In this document: one piece after another, positions 24,701 through 37,000 of the stretch
Layout: the number at the start of each line of letters is the position of its first letter
Position numbering within the stretch: the stretch's first letter is position 1
Assembly (NCBI RefSeq): GCF_003473485.1
Contig: NC_053046.1
Span: 31,573,332-31,637,331 of the forward strand
DNA: 64,000 nt
Direction of reading: 5' to 3'
Source: Medicago truncatula
Lineage: Eukaryota; Streptophyta; Magnoliopsida; Fabales; Fabaceae
The notes under the pieces: generated by a model
What the model saw: the letters and a program-made list of their open reading frames with translations, nothing else
What the model was told of the DNA's origin: nothing
Database searches by the model: none
Position numbers and translations under genes: made by a program

Positions 24701-25510
24701 AAATAGCTTTTTTAGAAATCAAGCATTGATATGTAATAAGGGCGTTTGGATTCATTTATTTACTGCGATAAACACTCGTGAGAATATTGGGAGAGCTTAT
24801 TAAAACAACTTATAACATGCCCATAAGTTGTTTTTAGCTTATTTGCATGAGCTTTTCAGGTTAGCTTATGACTGAAAAAGTTTATAGTTTATATGTAAAC
24901 AGTTTGCTTTGTTTTGTATTTTACTATATAAATAATTTATATGATAAGTGCTTATGCTATAAGTTCATAATTAAATTGTGTATTCAAACAGGGCCTAATA
25001 ATTAAAACAGGAATTAGTGCTTTTCAAATTTGACAGTAAAAATGTAACATGGCTTTATTACATTAATATTTGGTTAAGCTAGTATGTATGTTTTTCAAAC
25101 AAATTTATGCTAAGATTTGGTTGCACTGAACACTGATATTTATATGTAGCGAAAATGAATGGAATTCAGCTGTTGGTAGAGCAACAAGTGTAACGACGAC
25201 AAAGAATTGCTATGGTGAAACAGCACCAATCAGTGGCACAACAACAGACTTTGGAGGAGGAGAAACATACACTGATCAACAAATGAGAGTAGTTAACATG
25301 GTGATTCGAGAAATGCGCGATCCTGCATATCTTCTTGACATCACAATGTTATCAGAAATGAGGAAAGATGGACACCCTTCAATTTACAGTGGTGAATTGA
25401 GTTCCCAGCAGAAAACTGACCCTGATCACTCAGCTGATTGTAGCCATTGGTGTCTTCCTGGTTTGCCTGATACTTGGAATCAACTGCTCTATGTTGCTTT
25501 ATTCTATTAA
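21709..25510 (+). CDS. Trichome birefringence-like (TBL) wall polysaccharide O-acetyltransferase
   Basis: Five exons with matching phases: 21709-22043, 22275-22446, 23131-23309, 23414-23572, 25150-25510; 401 residues. A hydrophobic signal peptide or anchor (1-27) is followed by a nine-His run (about 30-39). The TBL domain begins with [17 protein letters not shown] (a Cys-rich 'CDLF.G.WV.D..YPLY' motif). The catalytic GDS motif is at 131-133 ([14 protein letters not shown]). The C-terminal DxxH motif is at 378-381 ([15 protein letters not shown]). Members of this Golgi family acetylate xylan, pectin, mannan or xyloglucan; which substrate applies here cannot be read from the sequence. Intron 4 is long (1577 nt) and contains a SINE, a hAT-like MITE and an unexplained reading frame. 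The gene is convergent with the asparagine synthetase gene, with 906 bp between stop codons. The start is the first ATG giving a signal peptide. Confidence 0.92.
22076..22195. mobile_element. MITE of the 'gtgtctggtgtctgacacg…gcttcatag' family in TBL intron 1
   Basis: Contains gtgtctggtgtctgacacgt and gtgtctggtgttcgtgtttg and ends at gtgcttcatag. Related sequence lies in TBL intron 2 and, inverted, in two introns of the adjacent asparagine synthetase gene. Confidence 0.5.
22575..22712. mobile_element. MITE of the same family in TBL intron 2
   Basis: Contains 'gtatcagtgtcgtgtttgtgt' and ends at ggtgcttcatag, like the copy in intron 1. It is diverged and non-coding. Confidence 0.45.
23852..24214 (+). 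other. Coding-like frame of unknown origin within TBL intron 4
   Basis: A 120-codon frame, most convincing after a possible acceptor at about 23936 (tgtcacag). It reads as an ordinary soluble protein tail: [20 protein letters not shown], then [18 protein letters not shown], and near the end [20 protein letters not shown] before a stop. Composition is less AT-biased than its surroundings. I do not recognise the family. It may be a captured last exon of another gene, carried in with the transposons of this intron. It is not part of the TBL protein, whose exons 4 and 5 join in phase across it. Confidence 0.35.
24240..24375 (-). mobile_element. tRNA-derived SINE in TBL intron 4, minus strand
   Basis: On the minus strand, tgtagctcaactagcg matches an RNA polymerase III A box and ggttcgaacccc a B box, about 50 nt apart. 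A short A-rich/TA tail follows at the low-coordinate end. No full cloverleaf forms, so it is a SINE rather than a tRNA gene. The TSD is unclear. Confidence 0.6.
24740..24995. mobile_element. hAT-like MITE in TBL intron 4
   Basis: The ends gggcgtttggattca and tgtattcaaacagggcc are imperfect inverted repeats of the widespread 'ggccctgtttgg' type. Both sides are flanked by taataa. The interior consists of agctta/taagct-rich DNA with no ORF. Confidence 0.55.
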
Positions 25511-26416
25511 GTTCATTAGTACTTAATTAGGTATTTTACAAGGCTTTAATTAACACTGTATGATTACTCTTAATAGCTGTGAAGTTATATATATACATTT
25601 TATAGAACCATTTTGATCAAGAGAGAAAATAGAGAGGTACAACTCAGGGAGTTGAGATTTTCCTTTCATAGAAAGTCTTTTACAAACTGTTGCTGCATTC
25701 AGCTTGATCATAGTGATGGGATCGACCTCAGTGAGGATAAAGGAGACAGTTGCTCCGAACCTCGGTAATCTTTGTGTTTTCAAGATTTTACTTTCTGCAA
25801 TCTTTCTTTCATAATCACGTTTAGATTTGCTTGACCGGTTTCGACTTCAACTTGTTTCGCTAAAGAATTCTGTCTTGTTCAAAACTCGTCTTTTGTTTCA
25901 TAACATTATCTCAGTCAAGTGTTATCAACCATCGTCTGGAAACTCAACAAGCCACAATTAAGTCAATGTCACACAAACACAAACCGTTGAACAAGTAGCA
26001 TGAGACGTGATTAATCCTCATGAGTTTATCTGTGTGGTGCGCAGATCATCTAGGATATAACATGCTCACGCCGGCCAAGGTAAAGGTATCAGATAAATTA
26101 AATTATAACTTTTATGTGAATATCAACAGCTTTAAGCCAGCTTAATGTGACAGTAAGAGTCGAAACTGTTCCAATAAGTAAAACTTGATGCAATTTGTAT
26201 ATAGGCAACACATTGCTTTGAAACCAAATAGATTAAGATAACAGTTCAAATTACAGAATTCCAAATGATACAAGATGCAATACTTATTTAAAGCCTTATA
26301 ATTATATTATATAGCATCATTTCATTGCCCCAGATAAATAATACAGCAGGCGAATTCTTCATTCATGTTAATTATTATCTTCATTCTAGCACAGTCGCTT
26401 CGTGCCACAGCTCAAA
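25511..26416. other. Convergent intergenic region (TBL 3'UTR / asparagine synthetase 3'UTR)
   Basis: It holds the 3' flanks of both genes and no separate gene. The two transcripts face each other here and could overlap. Confidence 0.4.
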
Positions 26417-29400
26417 CTAGCTCTGAATGGCAACCTCAACTGGAGAAGCTTCCAATGGTATAATCTTCTCAAATTCTACAGGTTTGTTGACCAAGGTTTT
26501 CTGGTTTTCGTAAGCTGAATCATGAACTCCAAGTGCTGCTCTACCAGAAGGATCAAGGTTCTTGGACCAAGAAGCATCCCACTCAACAGCCTTAGCTGTG
26601 CTACATGCAACAGTTGGTCCTCCAGGAACAGTTAGCCTTGCTGAGTTCTGCAAAACAATTAAAAAAATCATCAATATTTTAATCAACCCTTGTTAAATTA
26701 TGTTGTCTTATGGTCTACGAAGCACTGACACAGACACAAACACCAAATACGACCTGATACTGACACGTAAACACCAGTAATGATTTAAGAATATAGAAGT
26801 GATTGAATGTAATCATATATGTCAGCGGCCAACACCATCACGTGTCAAACACCATATACACCTTTAATCTGAAGTAGCAGTGCTACAAAGCTTATATCGT
26901 TACAACCGATTAAAAAGAGTTGATTGAATAACTTGCCTGGGGGAAGAACCTCTCAAAGATCATTCTGTAGTAGTATGCTTCCTTGGTGTTTGGGGTGTTG
27001 TGGGGGTAGATATTGCCAGCATTAAGCATCATCCTATCAGTCACCTAATGGAAAATGTGAAGAACCAATTATAAGTAACATAAACTTTGTGACAATAGAA
27101 AACTCCATCACTAAATTGTAGAGTAAAAAGGTTGGATTCAAATACATGTTTTGCAGCATGAGCTTTAAGGCCATCAATCCAACTATAACCAACACCATCA
27201 CTGAATTGTTCCTTCTGCCTGTATAAAATGTGCTGCATGAAAATGAATGTTTCAATGTTAGTTTCGCAAACCAATTTTGCATAAATCAATAGACATTGCA
27301 GCAAATTACTTAGTAGTACCTTTGGCAGATAAGGATTCTCTTCATCATCGAAGGCCTTCCTCAGAATATACTTCTCAATTCGTCCTTCATCTTTTTTTAT
27401 CTGCACGTTTTAAACAAACCAGCTTAGTTAGTACCCGCGAAAACATTTCCTGTTTTCCAAGATTTGTACAAGAAACACTAAAAACAACTATTATGTTTTC
27501 GGTATTTCATGTAGAATTATTGAATCAACAGAGTAACACTAATTACTCATACCATTTTATTCTCAGGATCAATATTCATTGCAACATTGATAAACTCCTT
27601 GTCCAAAAATGGAACTCTGGCTTCTAGACCCCAAGCAAAGGTTGATTTATTTGCTCTCTGGCAATCATATTGGTGGAGTGCTTTGATCTGCATATGAAAA
27701 AGTAAAAAAATACATCTATTAATCATTATACTTCAACTTCTTTTATTATTTTCTAACATTGAACTTCATAATTCTAAATTAAATGACCTTGCGGCATGTT
27801 TCTTGGTGGAACTCTTCCTTGTTTGGTGCCTTGTGAAAGTACAGATATCCACCAAATATCTCATCAGATCCTTCACCAGAGATCACCCATTTGACACCAA
27901 GTGATTTAATCTTCCTTGACATAAGAAACATAGGTGTACTTGCTCTAATTGTAGTCACATCATATGTTTCAACATGGTATATAACATCCTCAATTGCATC
28001 TATACCATCCTATATAACATAAAACTATATATTAATCATTTCATAATCTCGATTTCAAAAATTGAAGTAGCCCTAACTGTAAGCTAAAAAAGTACTATTT
28101 CAAGCAGTGTTTTTAGAACCAGACTGTTGGTTGGTTCAATCGGTTCTTTTTAATACTTATTTAACAGTCAACCGATTAAATCATTTGAACCATGACCTAG
28201 AAGGTTTCGTCGGTTCGATCTCTAGTCAAATTTTTAAAACATTGATTTCAAGCAGTTACCTGAACAGTAAAGGTAAACTCATGGTGAACAGTTCCAAGGT
28301 AATCTGCAACTTCTTTTCCAGCCTTAAGATCAGGTGAGCCCTATTTGAAATTAGAAGACAAGATATTAAGACAACATTGAAGGTATTCTTTTTAAAAATA
28401 AAAGAATTACATAAAGTTTGCGAAAGTGATTCAAAAATTTAAGTGTATATATGCACCTCAAGGCCAACGCAGAATGAGTGTAATTTTGATCCCCATTGTT
28501 CAGCAGCTTTAGTGGTTGCTAGGTAGCGAGAAGTGATGGATGCAACCAATGATGAGTCCAAACCTCCAGATAGTAGAACACCAAAAGGCACATCAGTCAT
28601 CAACCTCTTTATCACTGCCTGTAATCACAACCAACCAAGAGGTAAGTAAAATCTAACCAAAAATTGTTTAAGTCAGAAATTGAACTTGAACACTCTCGAC
28701 CAATACATTTTATCTTTTCTAGTCAAACGAGGTTTGACGACAAAATCAACTGACATAAACCATATACTAATGTTTTCACTAAAATCATATATGACATGAC
28801 GCAAGATCAATCATGTTAACTATGCACCGTAAGTCTAAAACTTTCAATCCAATTATGTGCTATGATTTTTATGAATCATACCTTCTCAAAGGCATGCCTC
28901 AAAGCTAGAGGATCATAAGGAGCTGATGGAATAGCCTCAGAGTACCAGGGAGGATTGTACCATCTTCTAAATCCACCATCTTTGCTAGAGTACAAATGAC
29001 CAGGTGGAAAACACTCAAAATGTTCACAATCATCATTCAAGGCTTTCATTTCTGATGAAATCCAAACAGAACCTGAATCCAGACACATTCCAAAACATGT
29101 TCAAATACAAACTCAAAAAATCCATAAATTAAATTATAAGATAAGATATAACATAACATTACCATCCAATCCCCAACCAATGTATAGGGAAGTTACTCCT
29201 ATAGCATCTCTAGCCACTATGTAACTGTTATCACGAGTATCCAATAGAACAAAGGAAAAGATACCATCCAACTTGTCCACAAAGTCTTCTCCATATTCCT
29301 CGTACTAATCAAAAGTTTAACATCAGTAACAAACAGTTCATAAGCACATGTTTAATCAAGAATCCAAACCAAACAAATTATTACATCAAAGATTACTAAC

Positions 29401-31529
29401 CAAGTGTGCAATAACATCACAATCACTTCCCGTTCGGAATGTGTGATTAGACAGCTGTTTCCTGAGAGCTTCATGGTTGTAAATCTCTCCATTTACCTGA
29501 TTTTCCAATAATGACAGAATTTACCAACATTAAATTAGTAAAGTACTAACATAATCATTATTGTTATGGACACTCACATAGACATGAACATTAGATACGA
29601 CAATGACACTGACACGTAAATATCAATGATAACATAAAAATGACTGCATATTATCACATGTGTTAGCGTTGTATCTATACTGTTGTTGTCTGACACTCAC
29701 GCCTTCAATATAAAGCGTCGATGCTACATGTGTTGTAATTGATTTAGCATATGTCATATAAATGGCCTACCGTGACAATGACAGATTTGTCTTCATTAAA
29801 GAGAGGTTGATCCCCAGAAGCAGGATCAACTATGGCTAACCGTTGGTGTGCCAAAAAGCAGTCACCATGTTGGTGGAGCCCACTCCAATCAGGGCCACGG
29901 TGCTTCAATCTGTTACGTCAACAAACAAATAATCAATAATCAATCAATTATCCATATTCAGACACATTAAACTAAAGGACAATAATATTCTTTCAATGTT
30001 ACTATGTCACCACATATTTTTTTAATAAAATTACATTTTATATGAGTTGAGTTTGGACTTTACAATGTTGTAGCATATATTACGCACCACCTAGAAAATC
30101 TTTATAAGATGAGTCACATAATTAATAATTGAACCAATATTAGTTTATCAAAAAATAAAACTTGAGCTTATGAAAAATGTAACTTTCAGTAGATATATTC
30201 TATTCGATTAAGTATTATCATATGGAAAAAAGAATATAGTTCTACAATTATTTAACTCCTTTTAATCTTTTGTTGTTCAATTGTCATTGCTCCTTTGAAT
30301 TGTTCATAGTTCCCACTACAAAATTTACCAATAATTCCATTTCAAACTGGACCCCACATACCACTTGTTGGTCCTAATTGATAAACAATCAGTGATCTGA
30401 TTGGAATATATATTGCCCTCTTATCTTATAAAATTCTTGTTGTTTAATCTAACTTGATGGGCATGGTGACCCAATATAAAGTTACCATGGTTAATTAAAC
30501 TAATTAAAAAATTTAAAATAAACATTCTATGTTCTCTATAATAAATTAAAGAGTGACTTTTAAATAAAGTGGAGTGTTATGATTACAACTGTTGAAGTTA
30601 TAATCATATTATATATAAATAAATTATAAAATTAGTTAAAAACTTCAATCATTGGTTATTTTTAATTAATGAATATGACATGTCTCTTTTTTTAGTCTAA
30701 TTACAAATATGACGATTGAAACAAGGAATATGGATTATGTCACTTGGGTCCCACGTTTATTCTTAATCATCATCCAAAATGACAAGATCATCACGACCCT
30801 GCTAAACAAAGAGTATTATTCTGTCTTGCTATCCAAATCAGCCACTCTTAACAAGGAATTTGTTGCTGCACATAGTAATATTCAGCACCAATTTGCAAAT
30901 AGAAACACCCAAAAAGTCATGGTTGGATATAAATTTATCCATATTATCTAATATATTTTATTTAATAATTAAAGTCTTCCTGATTGATTTTAGAAAGTCC
31001 ATAATGAAAAGCTAAGTAAATACAATTAAGAATGAACAATTTGATCTGCAAAATTTAACAAATTTTAATGAAAAATAAACAAACATTCGTTCACATTAGT
31101 CTTTTTGCATCGGTCCATTTATTTTTTATATTGTCGTGAACGACTAATGTGATCAAGAATTTTTCAAATCTAATCAGGTCGAAACCACTATAATTGGTCT
31201 AGTAGTAAAAGATTTAGATAGTAAACATATGATTTTGATGCACGATCAATATACTATTACACTCTCAATTAATCACAAGATCGTGTGCATGGTTTTGAAG
31301 TTAGATATGATGAAAGTTAAACTTTGGTTACAATTGATTAACGGTGTAAAAAATCTTTATACCGACCAGTGCATATAGATTAAATCCGACAAAAGTATCA
31401 TGTGTAAAACATGAAATTAAGAATACAAGAATAGAAAGAGAATAATTGCCTGCGTGAAAGCTCAAGGACACGAACCCTCTTAGCTCTAGTAGGATCAGAG
31501 CAACCAAGCACAGCAAGAATACCACACAT
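26417..31529 (-). CDS. AS1: Asparagine synthetase (glutamine-hydrolysing), cytosolic
   Basis: Thirteen exons on the minus strand: 31529-31450, 29909-29771, 29496-29401, 29304-29163, 29072-28882, 28618-28457, 28340-28260, 28009-27788, 27687-27553, 27400-27320, 27232-27146, 27044-26937, 26647-26417; 584 residues, the usual plant length. The enzyme makes asparagine from aspartate, glutamine and ATP. Cys-2 (MCGI) is the glutaminase nucleophile. [10 protein letters not shown] and [11 protein letters not shown] are class II amidotransferase motifs. SGGLDSS (about 233-239) is the ATP pyrophosphatase loop. [14 protein letters not shown] and RVPFLDKEF complete the synthetase core. Introns 1 and 12 use GC donors. 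In plants asparagine is a main nitrogen transport form, and such genes respond to dark, sugar and nitrogen status. The AS1 label follows legume usage; the exact paralogue is inferred. Confidence 0.95.
26715..26900. mobile_element. MITE in asparagine synthetase intron 12
   Basis: Starts cgaagcactgacacagacac, contains gatactgacacgtaaacacc and ends near gtagcagtgctac. This is the family found in TBL introns 1 and 2 and in intron 2 of this gene. Confidence 0.5.
28095..28245. repeat. Repeat fragment in asparagine synthetase intron 7
   Basis: 'ggttggttcaatcggttc…aaccgattaaatcatttgaacc' is a recurrent non-coding motif with internal inverted symmetry. It is probably a decayed DNA-transposon relic. 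Confidence 0.35.
29565..29750. mobile_element. MITE in asparagine synthetase intron 2
   Basis: Contains gacactcacatagacatg, gacactgacacgtaaatatc and gtctgacactcacgccttc, ending near gcgtcgatgctacat. It belongs to the same family as the copy in intron 12. Confidence 0.5.
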
Positions 31530-31780
31530 TGTAGTATATGTTTATATGATGAAGAAATCAAAGAGAGAAATAATTTAGAATAAGCTTAGCTTAGTTAGAA
31601 TAAAGAAGAAAAGATAAGTGAAGAACACAACCACATGTAGTAGTTGTAGTAATGGTTTTGAAATTGAAGGCTTAAAGGAAATAATTTAGGATACATAACA
31701 CTTCTTACAACACGTATTTATAAGACATAATGTGAATGATAGACATAAAATGCTGACGGTGAAACGACGTCGTTTTTCTA
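31530..31780 (-). promoter_or_regulatory. Asparagine synthetase promoter and leader: TATA box and palindromic C-box
   Basis: On the minus strand a TATAAATA box lies at 31722-31715, 186 nt upstream of the ATG. About 40 bp further up is a perfect 14-bp palindrome, AAACGACGTCGTTT (31762-31775), centred on the bZIP C-box core GACGTC. A TGACG motif is at about 31754. Group C/S1 bZIP factors bind ACGT-core boxes in the Arabidopsis ASN1 promoter (established), so the same control is a reasonable inference here. Confidence 0.55.
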
Positions 31781-32499
31781 TCATTCAATGTACTGTTATT
31801 GCTACTAGTTGGTCCATGACACTAGACATGGGACCCACATCTTGTACCAAGTATATTATGCCATGTGGTGAAACGTGGTTCGTTCTTGGTATAGACTTTT
31901 TTTGTTATTTAATTTTTCTTTTAAGTGTAAAATAAATATCCAGTAATATATCATTATTATTTTTTGGTTTTTTATTCTAGTTTGTGTTCACATGCTACAA
32001 TTTTGTTCCTTATCAAAATACTATCTTTTGTTAGTAAATTTCATGTGTATTAGGCAGCTAGTTGTTAACTTGATAACTTCATCTTTCATCATGAACTAAT
32101 GAAGGTTTTTTTTTTTTTTTTTTTTACAAAAGCTAATGAACCTTTTAAACTATGTTAGATTTTTTAATTTGATCCTTATGTTTTTGTTTTTAAAATAAAT
32201 ATTCCAACAAATAAAAGAAATCATTATTATTTTATCTATCAAATGCTTGATTGTATGAGTAGGTCGTCATACTTCACCACTCAATTGAATGGGCTAATCT
32301 TTTACAACGTGAAGAATGAATTTTGATTTGTGGTTTGAAGTGGTCATATTTGGCGGTAACAATGCTTCAAAAATTATTATTTTTCATGGAAGAAAAGGTG
32401 AAAAAATGGGTGACTAAATTAAGTCTTTGTCATGAGCGAGATTGTTTATGATAGAAAGTCTTTCTCTTATTTAACATTATGGTAAAAAGATACCCTTAT
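31781..32499. other. Upstream intergenic DNA of asparagine synthetase
   Basis: AT-rich with a long T tract near 32110. It may hold distal promoter sequence. No gene is supported. Confidence 0.3.
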
Positions 32500-33096
32500 T
32501 GTTGCTTCAAATAATTTGGTGTCTATAAATATTGGTGTTTTTATAGGCATCGTCTCTCTCCTCTTATTTGCGGATCTATAATACACAAATAATTGTAAAT
32601 CTCTTCCATTTTATAATATTTTAATATTAAAAAATAAATAAAATAATTGATGCAAATGATTGATTATTTTATCAACCTTCAATTTTTATTTTCAATCAAA
32701 GACCATTTTTATTTTTCCTTACTACAGTGTTGATCAGAAGCATGATGTTATTTAAATTAGGTAATTTACCATCATTTTAAATTATTATTTTCTATTTTTA
32801 ATTATTTTTCAAATTATTAATAAAAGTGGGAAAAAATAGTACATATTTTTATAATTTATAATTGAATTAAATTAATTTTTCAAAAATTAGATAATTATGA
32901 ATAAATGAATAGATAAATCATTGAAAAAATTAATGATATAGGATTATTGTTAGAAATCAGTTAATAATTTTTTTTAAATGCTGAGTTTGAGAGATTAAGT
33001 GTTTAACAAGTATTAGTTATAAAACTAGTGACTTGTACAAACAAGATCTGTTTAAACATCCAAATGCGGAGTTCCATTGTGTATGATTTAAGGTCT
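32500..33096. mobile_element. Non-autonomous DNA transposon (TIR family A), copy 2
   Basis: Shares 'ggtgtttttataggca(c/t)c(a/g)tctctc' near the left end and 'tgtttaa(a/g)ca(t/c)ccaaa…g(t/c)…cattgtg…aaggtct' near the right end with the copy at 7430-8061. The left terminus is degraded. Confidence 0.45.
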
Positions 33097-33785
33097 AGAT
33101 TAACCTTATGATAGCTTTGTTGGATATTAAATTTGATTGCAATGTAAAAGAATTATTTTTATTTAATTTTGGGGCTATTAAGGATGTTAAATACTCTTTC
33201 TAAGGTAATACTCCACTTTACTCTTAAATTATTAGAACTTCTCATATCTTTCATGATGGTGTTTCATTAGATACGCAGATTTAGTAAATGTAACAGCATT
33301 TTCCTCGTAGTATAATGAAAACATCTTGTGATAGTCTTGTTTAGGGGTCTTCATGTACCTCAATATTTTCATGCCCAAAAGATTACAAACTCTTTAACCT
33401 TGTCTCATGAATAGAGCATTGGTCTAGATACATATTGCAACAAGTTTTAATACCTAGGGCATAAGTTTTAATATAATCCCTAGAATAAATGCTCAAAGCA
33501 ATTGAGTTAAAAGATGTTTTAATATTTAACAGACTTAAAATGGAGATATTTTAATCCTCGTTTGGCACTAGATACATATTATGAATATATATTGGTTTTT
33601 TTAATTTTGAATTATAACCACAATGAGACGTATTTAAGATAATGTAAGAATTATGAACTCTTAGTTAAAGATTTAGTGTAGTATTGTTATTAGGCTTATG
33701 GCTTGTAAGTCTAGACATTGTTTTAGTGGGTTTAGAGTATAAGATAAGACCCTCGGTTTATTGGATAAAACATTCTATGTTGAAG
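33097..33785. other. Intergenic spacer before the copia element
   Basis: No gene is seen. Part of it (about 33170-33420) is similar to 39835-40080 on the other side of the copia insertion ('…ctattaaggat(g/a)ttaaatactctttctaag…', 'caatattttcatgcccaaa'). A local duplication therefore predates the insertion. Confidence 0.4.
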
Positions 33786-33790
33786 TATAT

Positions 33791-34003
33791 TGTTAATATT
33801 TAGAACACAGTAGAAAATAGAAAGACAAGTGATATATAATTCTCATTGATCTGTGTGTAAAAGTACATGACAGGTTTATTTATACACTAAAATAAAGAGA
33901 AGACTAATCAACATGTATAAATACAATTGAATAGAATACTAATAAGCAGGCTAACTAATAGGTTATAGTTAATGATAATTAAATTAAATATTAACATGTA
34001 ACA
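33791..34003 (-). repeat. 3' LTR of the copia element
   Basis: 213 bp beginning tgttaatattt and ending ttaacatgtaaca on the plus strand, i.e. TG…CA ends. I find no difference from the other LTR. Confidence 0.95.
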
Positions 34004-37000
34004 TCCCCCCACAAGCTGGACTATGAAGATCACATAGGCTAAGCTTGGAAACCAAGGAATTGAAAGCTGGAGACAGAAGTGGTTTTGTCAACAAATCTGC
34101 TATTTGAGAAGAAGATGGCACGGGAAAGAGATGAATGAGACCACTTTGAATTCTTTCGCGCACAACATGACAATCAATCTCAATGTGTTTTGTTCTCTCA
34201 TGAAATGTTGGATTATGAGCAAGATATATGGCTGATTTATTGTCACAATATACTGAAGCTGGTTGTTGAAAGTTGATATGAAGATCCTTGAACAAATAGG
34301 AGAGCCATTGTAATTCACAAGTAAGGCTGGCCAAGGCTCTATACTCAGATTCAGAGCTGGATCTAGAAACAGTTGTTTGCTTCTTAGACTTCCATGAGAT
34401 GAGGGAAGAGCCAAGAAACACACAAAAACCGGAGACAGATCGTCTAGTAGAGGGACAGCTAGCCCAATCTGAATCAGCAAAACCTGCAAGTTTGACGGGA
34501 GATGAAGATGAATAGAATAACCCTTTGGCTGGAGAGTTCTTGAGATACTTCAGAATCTTTGTAGCAGCTTGAAAGTGGACTTCACGGGGCTTGGAAACAA
34601 ATTGACTAAGTTGTTGAACAGCAAAAGCAATGTCAGGCCGCGTGAGTGTCAAATAGAGAAGTCTACCAATCAAACTTCTGAAGGAGAATTCATCATGATA
34701 TGGAGGGGAATCAGAATTATGCAACTTTAAGGAGGTATCATAGGGAGTGGAACTAGGCTTAACAGCCATGTGACCACTATCTTCAAGAAGCTCAAGAGTA
34801 TATTTGCGTTGATTCACCGAAATTCCTTTGTTTGATCTTGCTATTTCCAAGCCAAGAAAAAATCTTAGCTTCCCAAGGTCTTTGATGCGAAATTTTTGAT
34901 CCAAAAACTGCTTAACATGCTGAATTTCAGCATAATCATTTCCTGATAAAACTATGTCGTCCACATAAACTAATAAGGCAGTAAAATTGGTACCTTTTAG
35001 CTTAGTGAACAAAGAAGAATCAGCAACAGAAGGAGTGTATCCGAGAGAAACCAACGCTGCAGAAAGTTTGGCATACCATTGCCTACTAGCTTGCTTCAAG
35101 CCATAGAGACTCTTATTTAACCGACAAACTTTAAGATCATTAGAATCTGAATTTTGAAGCTTCAGACCAGGGGGTAACACCATGTAAACTTCTTCATTGA
35201 GGTCACCATGGAGAAATGCATTATTGACATCAAATTGCTCAAGAAACCACCCTTTGATGGCTGCCAAAGAAAGTAATGTTCTAACTGTAGTCATTTTTGC
35301 AACCGGTGAAAAAGTATCAAAGTAATCAACTCCTTCCATTTGAGTATAACCCTTTGCAACTAACCGGGCTTTATGCCTTTCAAGAGAACCATCAGAGTGG
35401 TATTTAGTTTTGTAAACCCACTTGCATCCAATTGGAACTTTTCCTGGTGGTAAATCAACAATTGACCAAGTATTTGTGGCTGCAAGAGCATGTAACTCAG
35501 CTTTCATAGCTTCTTTCCAACATTCAATCTTACAAGCTTGATTATAGGTCTTAGGTTCAGGGTTAGAAGAAACAGTTAGACAAAAATTTTTATATGAAGG
35601 AGTGCAATGATCATATGTCAAAACAGAAGAGAGAGGATATGCCGATTTACCTGAGTCAGAGAGTAATTGTGATTCAGAAGAAGTAAGGAGACTGCAGTGA
35701 TAGTCTTTAAGATATGCCGGTGTTGTTTTAGGTCGTGCAGATCGTCGAATAGGTACATCTGTTGTGGTCTGATCTGGAATAGCTGTTGCAGAAGATGTAG
35801 CATTAGGAGGGGTAGAATTATGTGTTGTAGAAGTATCAGAATTATCAAGGTTTTGAGAGAGAGGAAAAGAAGAATTTGGAATAACAGATGATTGGATGGG
35901 TTCATGATAGGAAGAAAGATGTGAATTATCAACGGAGACATGAGGTGTAGAGGAATCAGGGGAACATCGTTCATGCAATGTAGAAAATGGAAAAGATGAT
36001 TCATGAAAGATGACATTTCTTGATAAGAAAAATTCATGTGAATGAAGATCATAAAGAAGGTAACCCTTGGTGCCTTCTCTATATCCAAGAAAAACTGATT
36101 TTCTTGCTCTAGAATCAAATTTGGTTCTATGACTTTGGATGGTGGAGGCAAAAGCAAGGCAACCGAAGACTTTTAGGTGAATTAAAGAAGGTTGTTGTTG
36201 GTGAAGACATTCATATGGGGATTTATTTTGTAGAAGGGGAGTTGGGATTCGATTAATGATATGGACAGCTTGTTGAATTGAAAAATGCCAAAAATTGGTA
36301 GGGATATGAGATTGAAAGGAGAGGGCTCGAGCCACATTAAGGATATGTTGATGCTTCCTTTCTACAATACCATTTTGTTGAGGAGTCTCAACACAAGACC
36401 TTTGATGAATGATGCCTTTAGAAAGATAAAATGAAGGCATGATGAACTCAAGTCCATTATCACTTCTCAAGCATTTAAGTTTCTTATGGAATTGAGTATC
36501 AATGAAAGAAATGAAATTCATGAGATGATTTCTTGTTTCACCTTTACATTTCATAAAAATGACCCATGTAAATCTACTAAAGTCATCAACCAAGGTTAAA
36601 AAATATTTAAATCCGGAAACAGAAGGGGTAGCATAGGGTCCCCAAATATCAACATGTAGTATATCAAATATTTGAGTGGAATGAATAAGACTATGAGGAA
36701 ATGATGTTTTCTTATGTTTTGCATAATGGCATATATCACAAGGAGAGTGGGTACTGGTGTATTTTACAATGGGAAACTGAATGGAAATACATTTGTGTAT
36801 GGAATCCGAAATGTGACCCAATCTATAATGCCAAACATTTGCAGAATCAGTTGACTTAGACGACAAACTTGGAAAAACAGAATTACAAATTGAAGCAGAA
36901 ACTAAACCATTATTTTGAGATTTATTTAGCAGTGAAGAATCCAACACATACAGTCCTCCAAACTTCTTAGCTGTACCAATCACTCTCTGATTCAAAATCT

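Noticed and set aside
27041-27627. Frames of 116-121 codons spanning asparagine synthetase introns
   Set aside because: They read through proven exon-intron junctions; exon parts are already in the gene model.
31328-31561. 77-codon minus-strand frame starting upstream of the asparagine synthetase ATG
   Set aside because: It overlaps exon 1 in another frame and runs into intron 1; the MCGI start in the conserved frame is clearly the real one.
35618-36157. 179-codon minus-strand frame within the copia element
   Set aside because: Out-of-frame shadow of the gag-pol frame; Leu-rich low-complexity translation.
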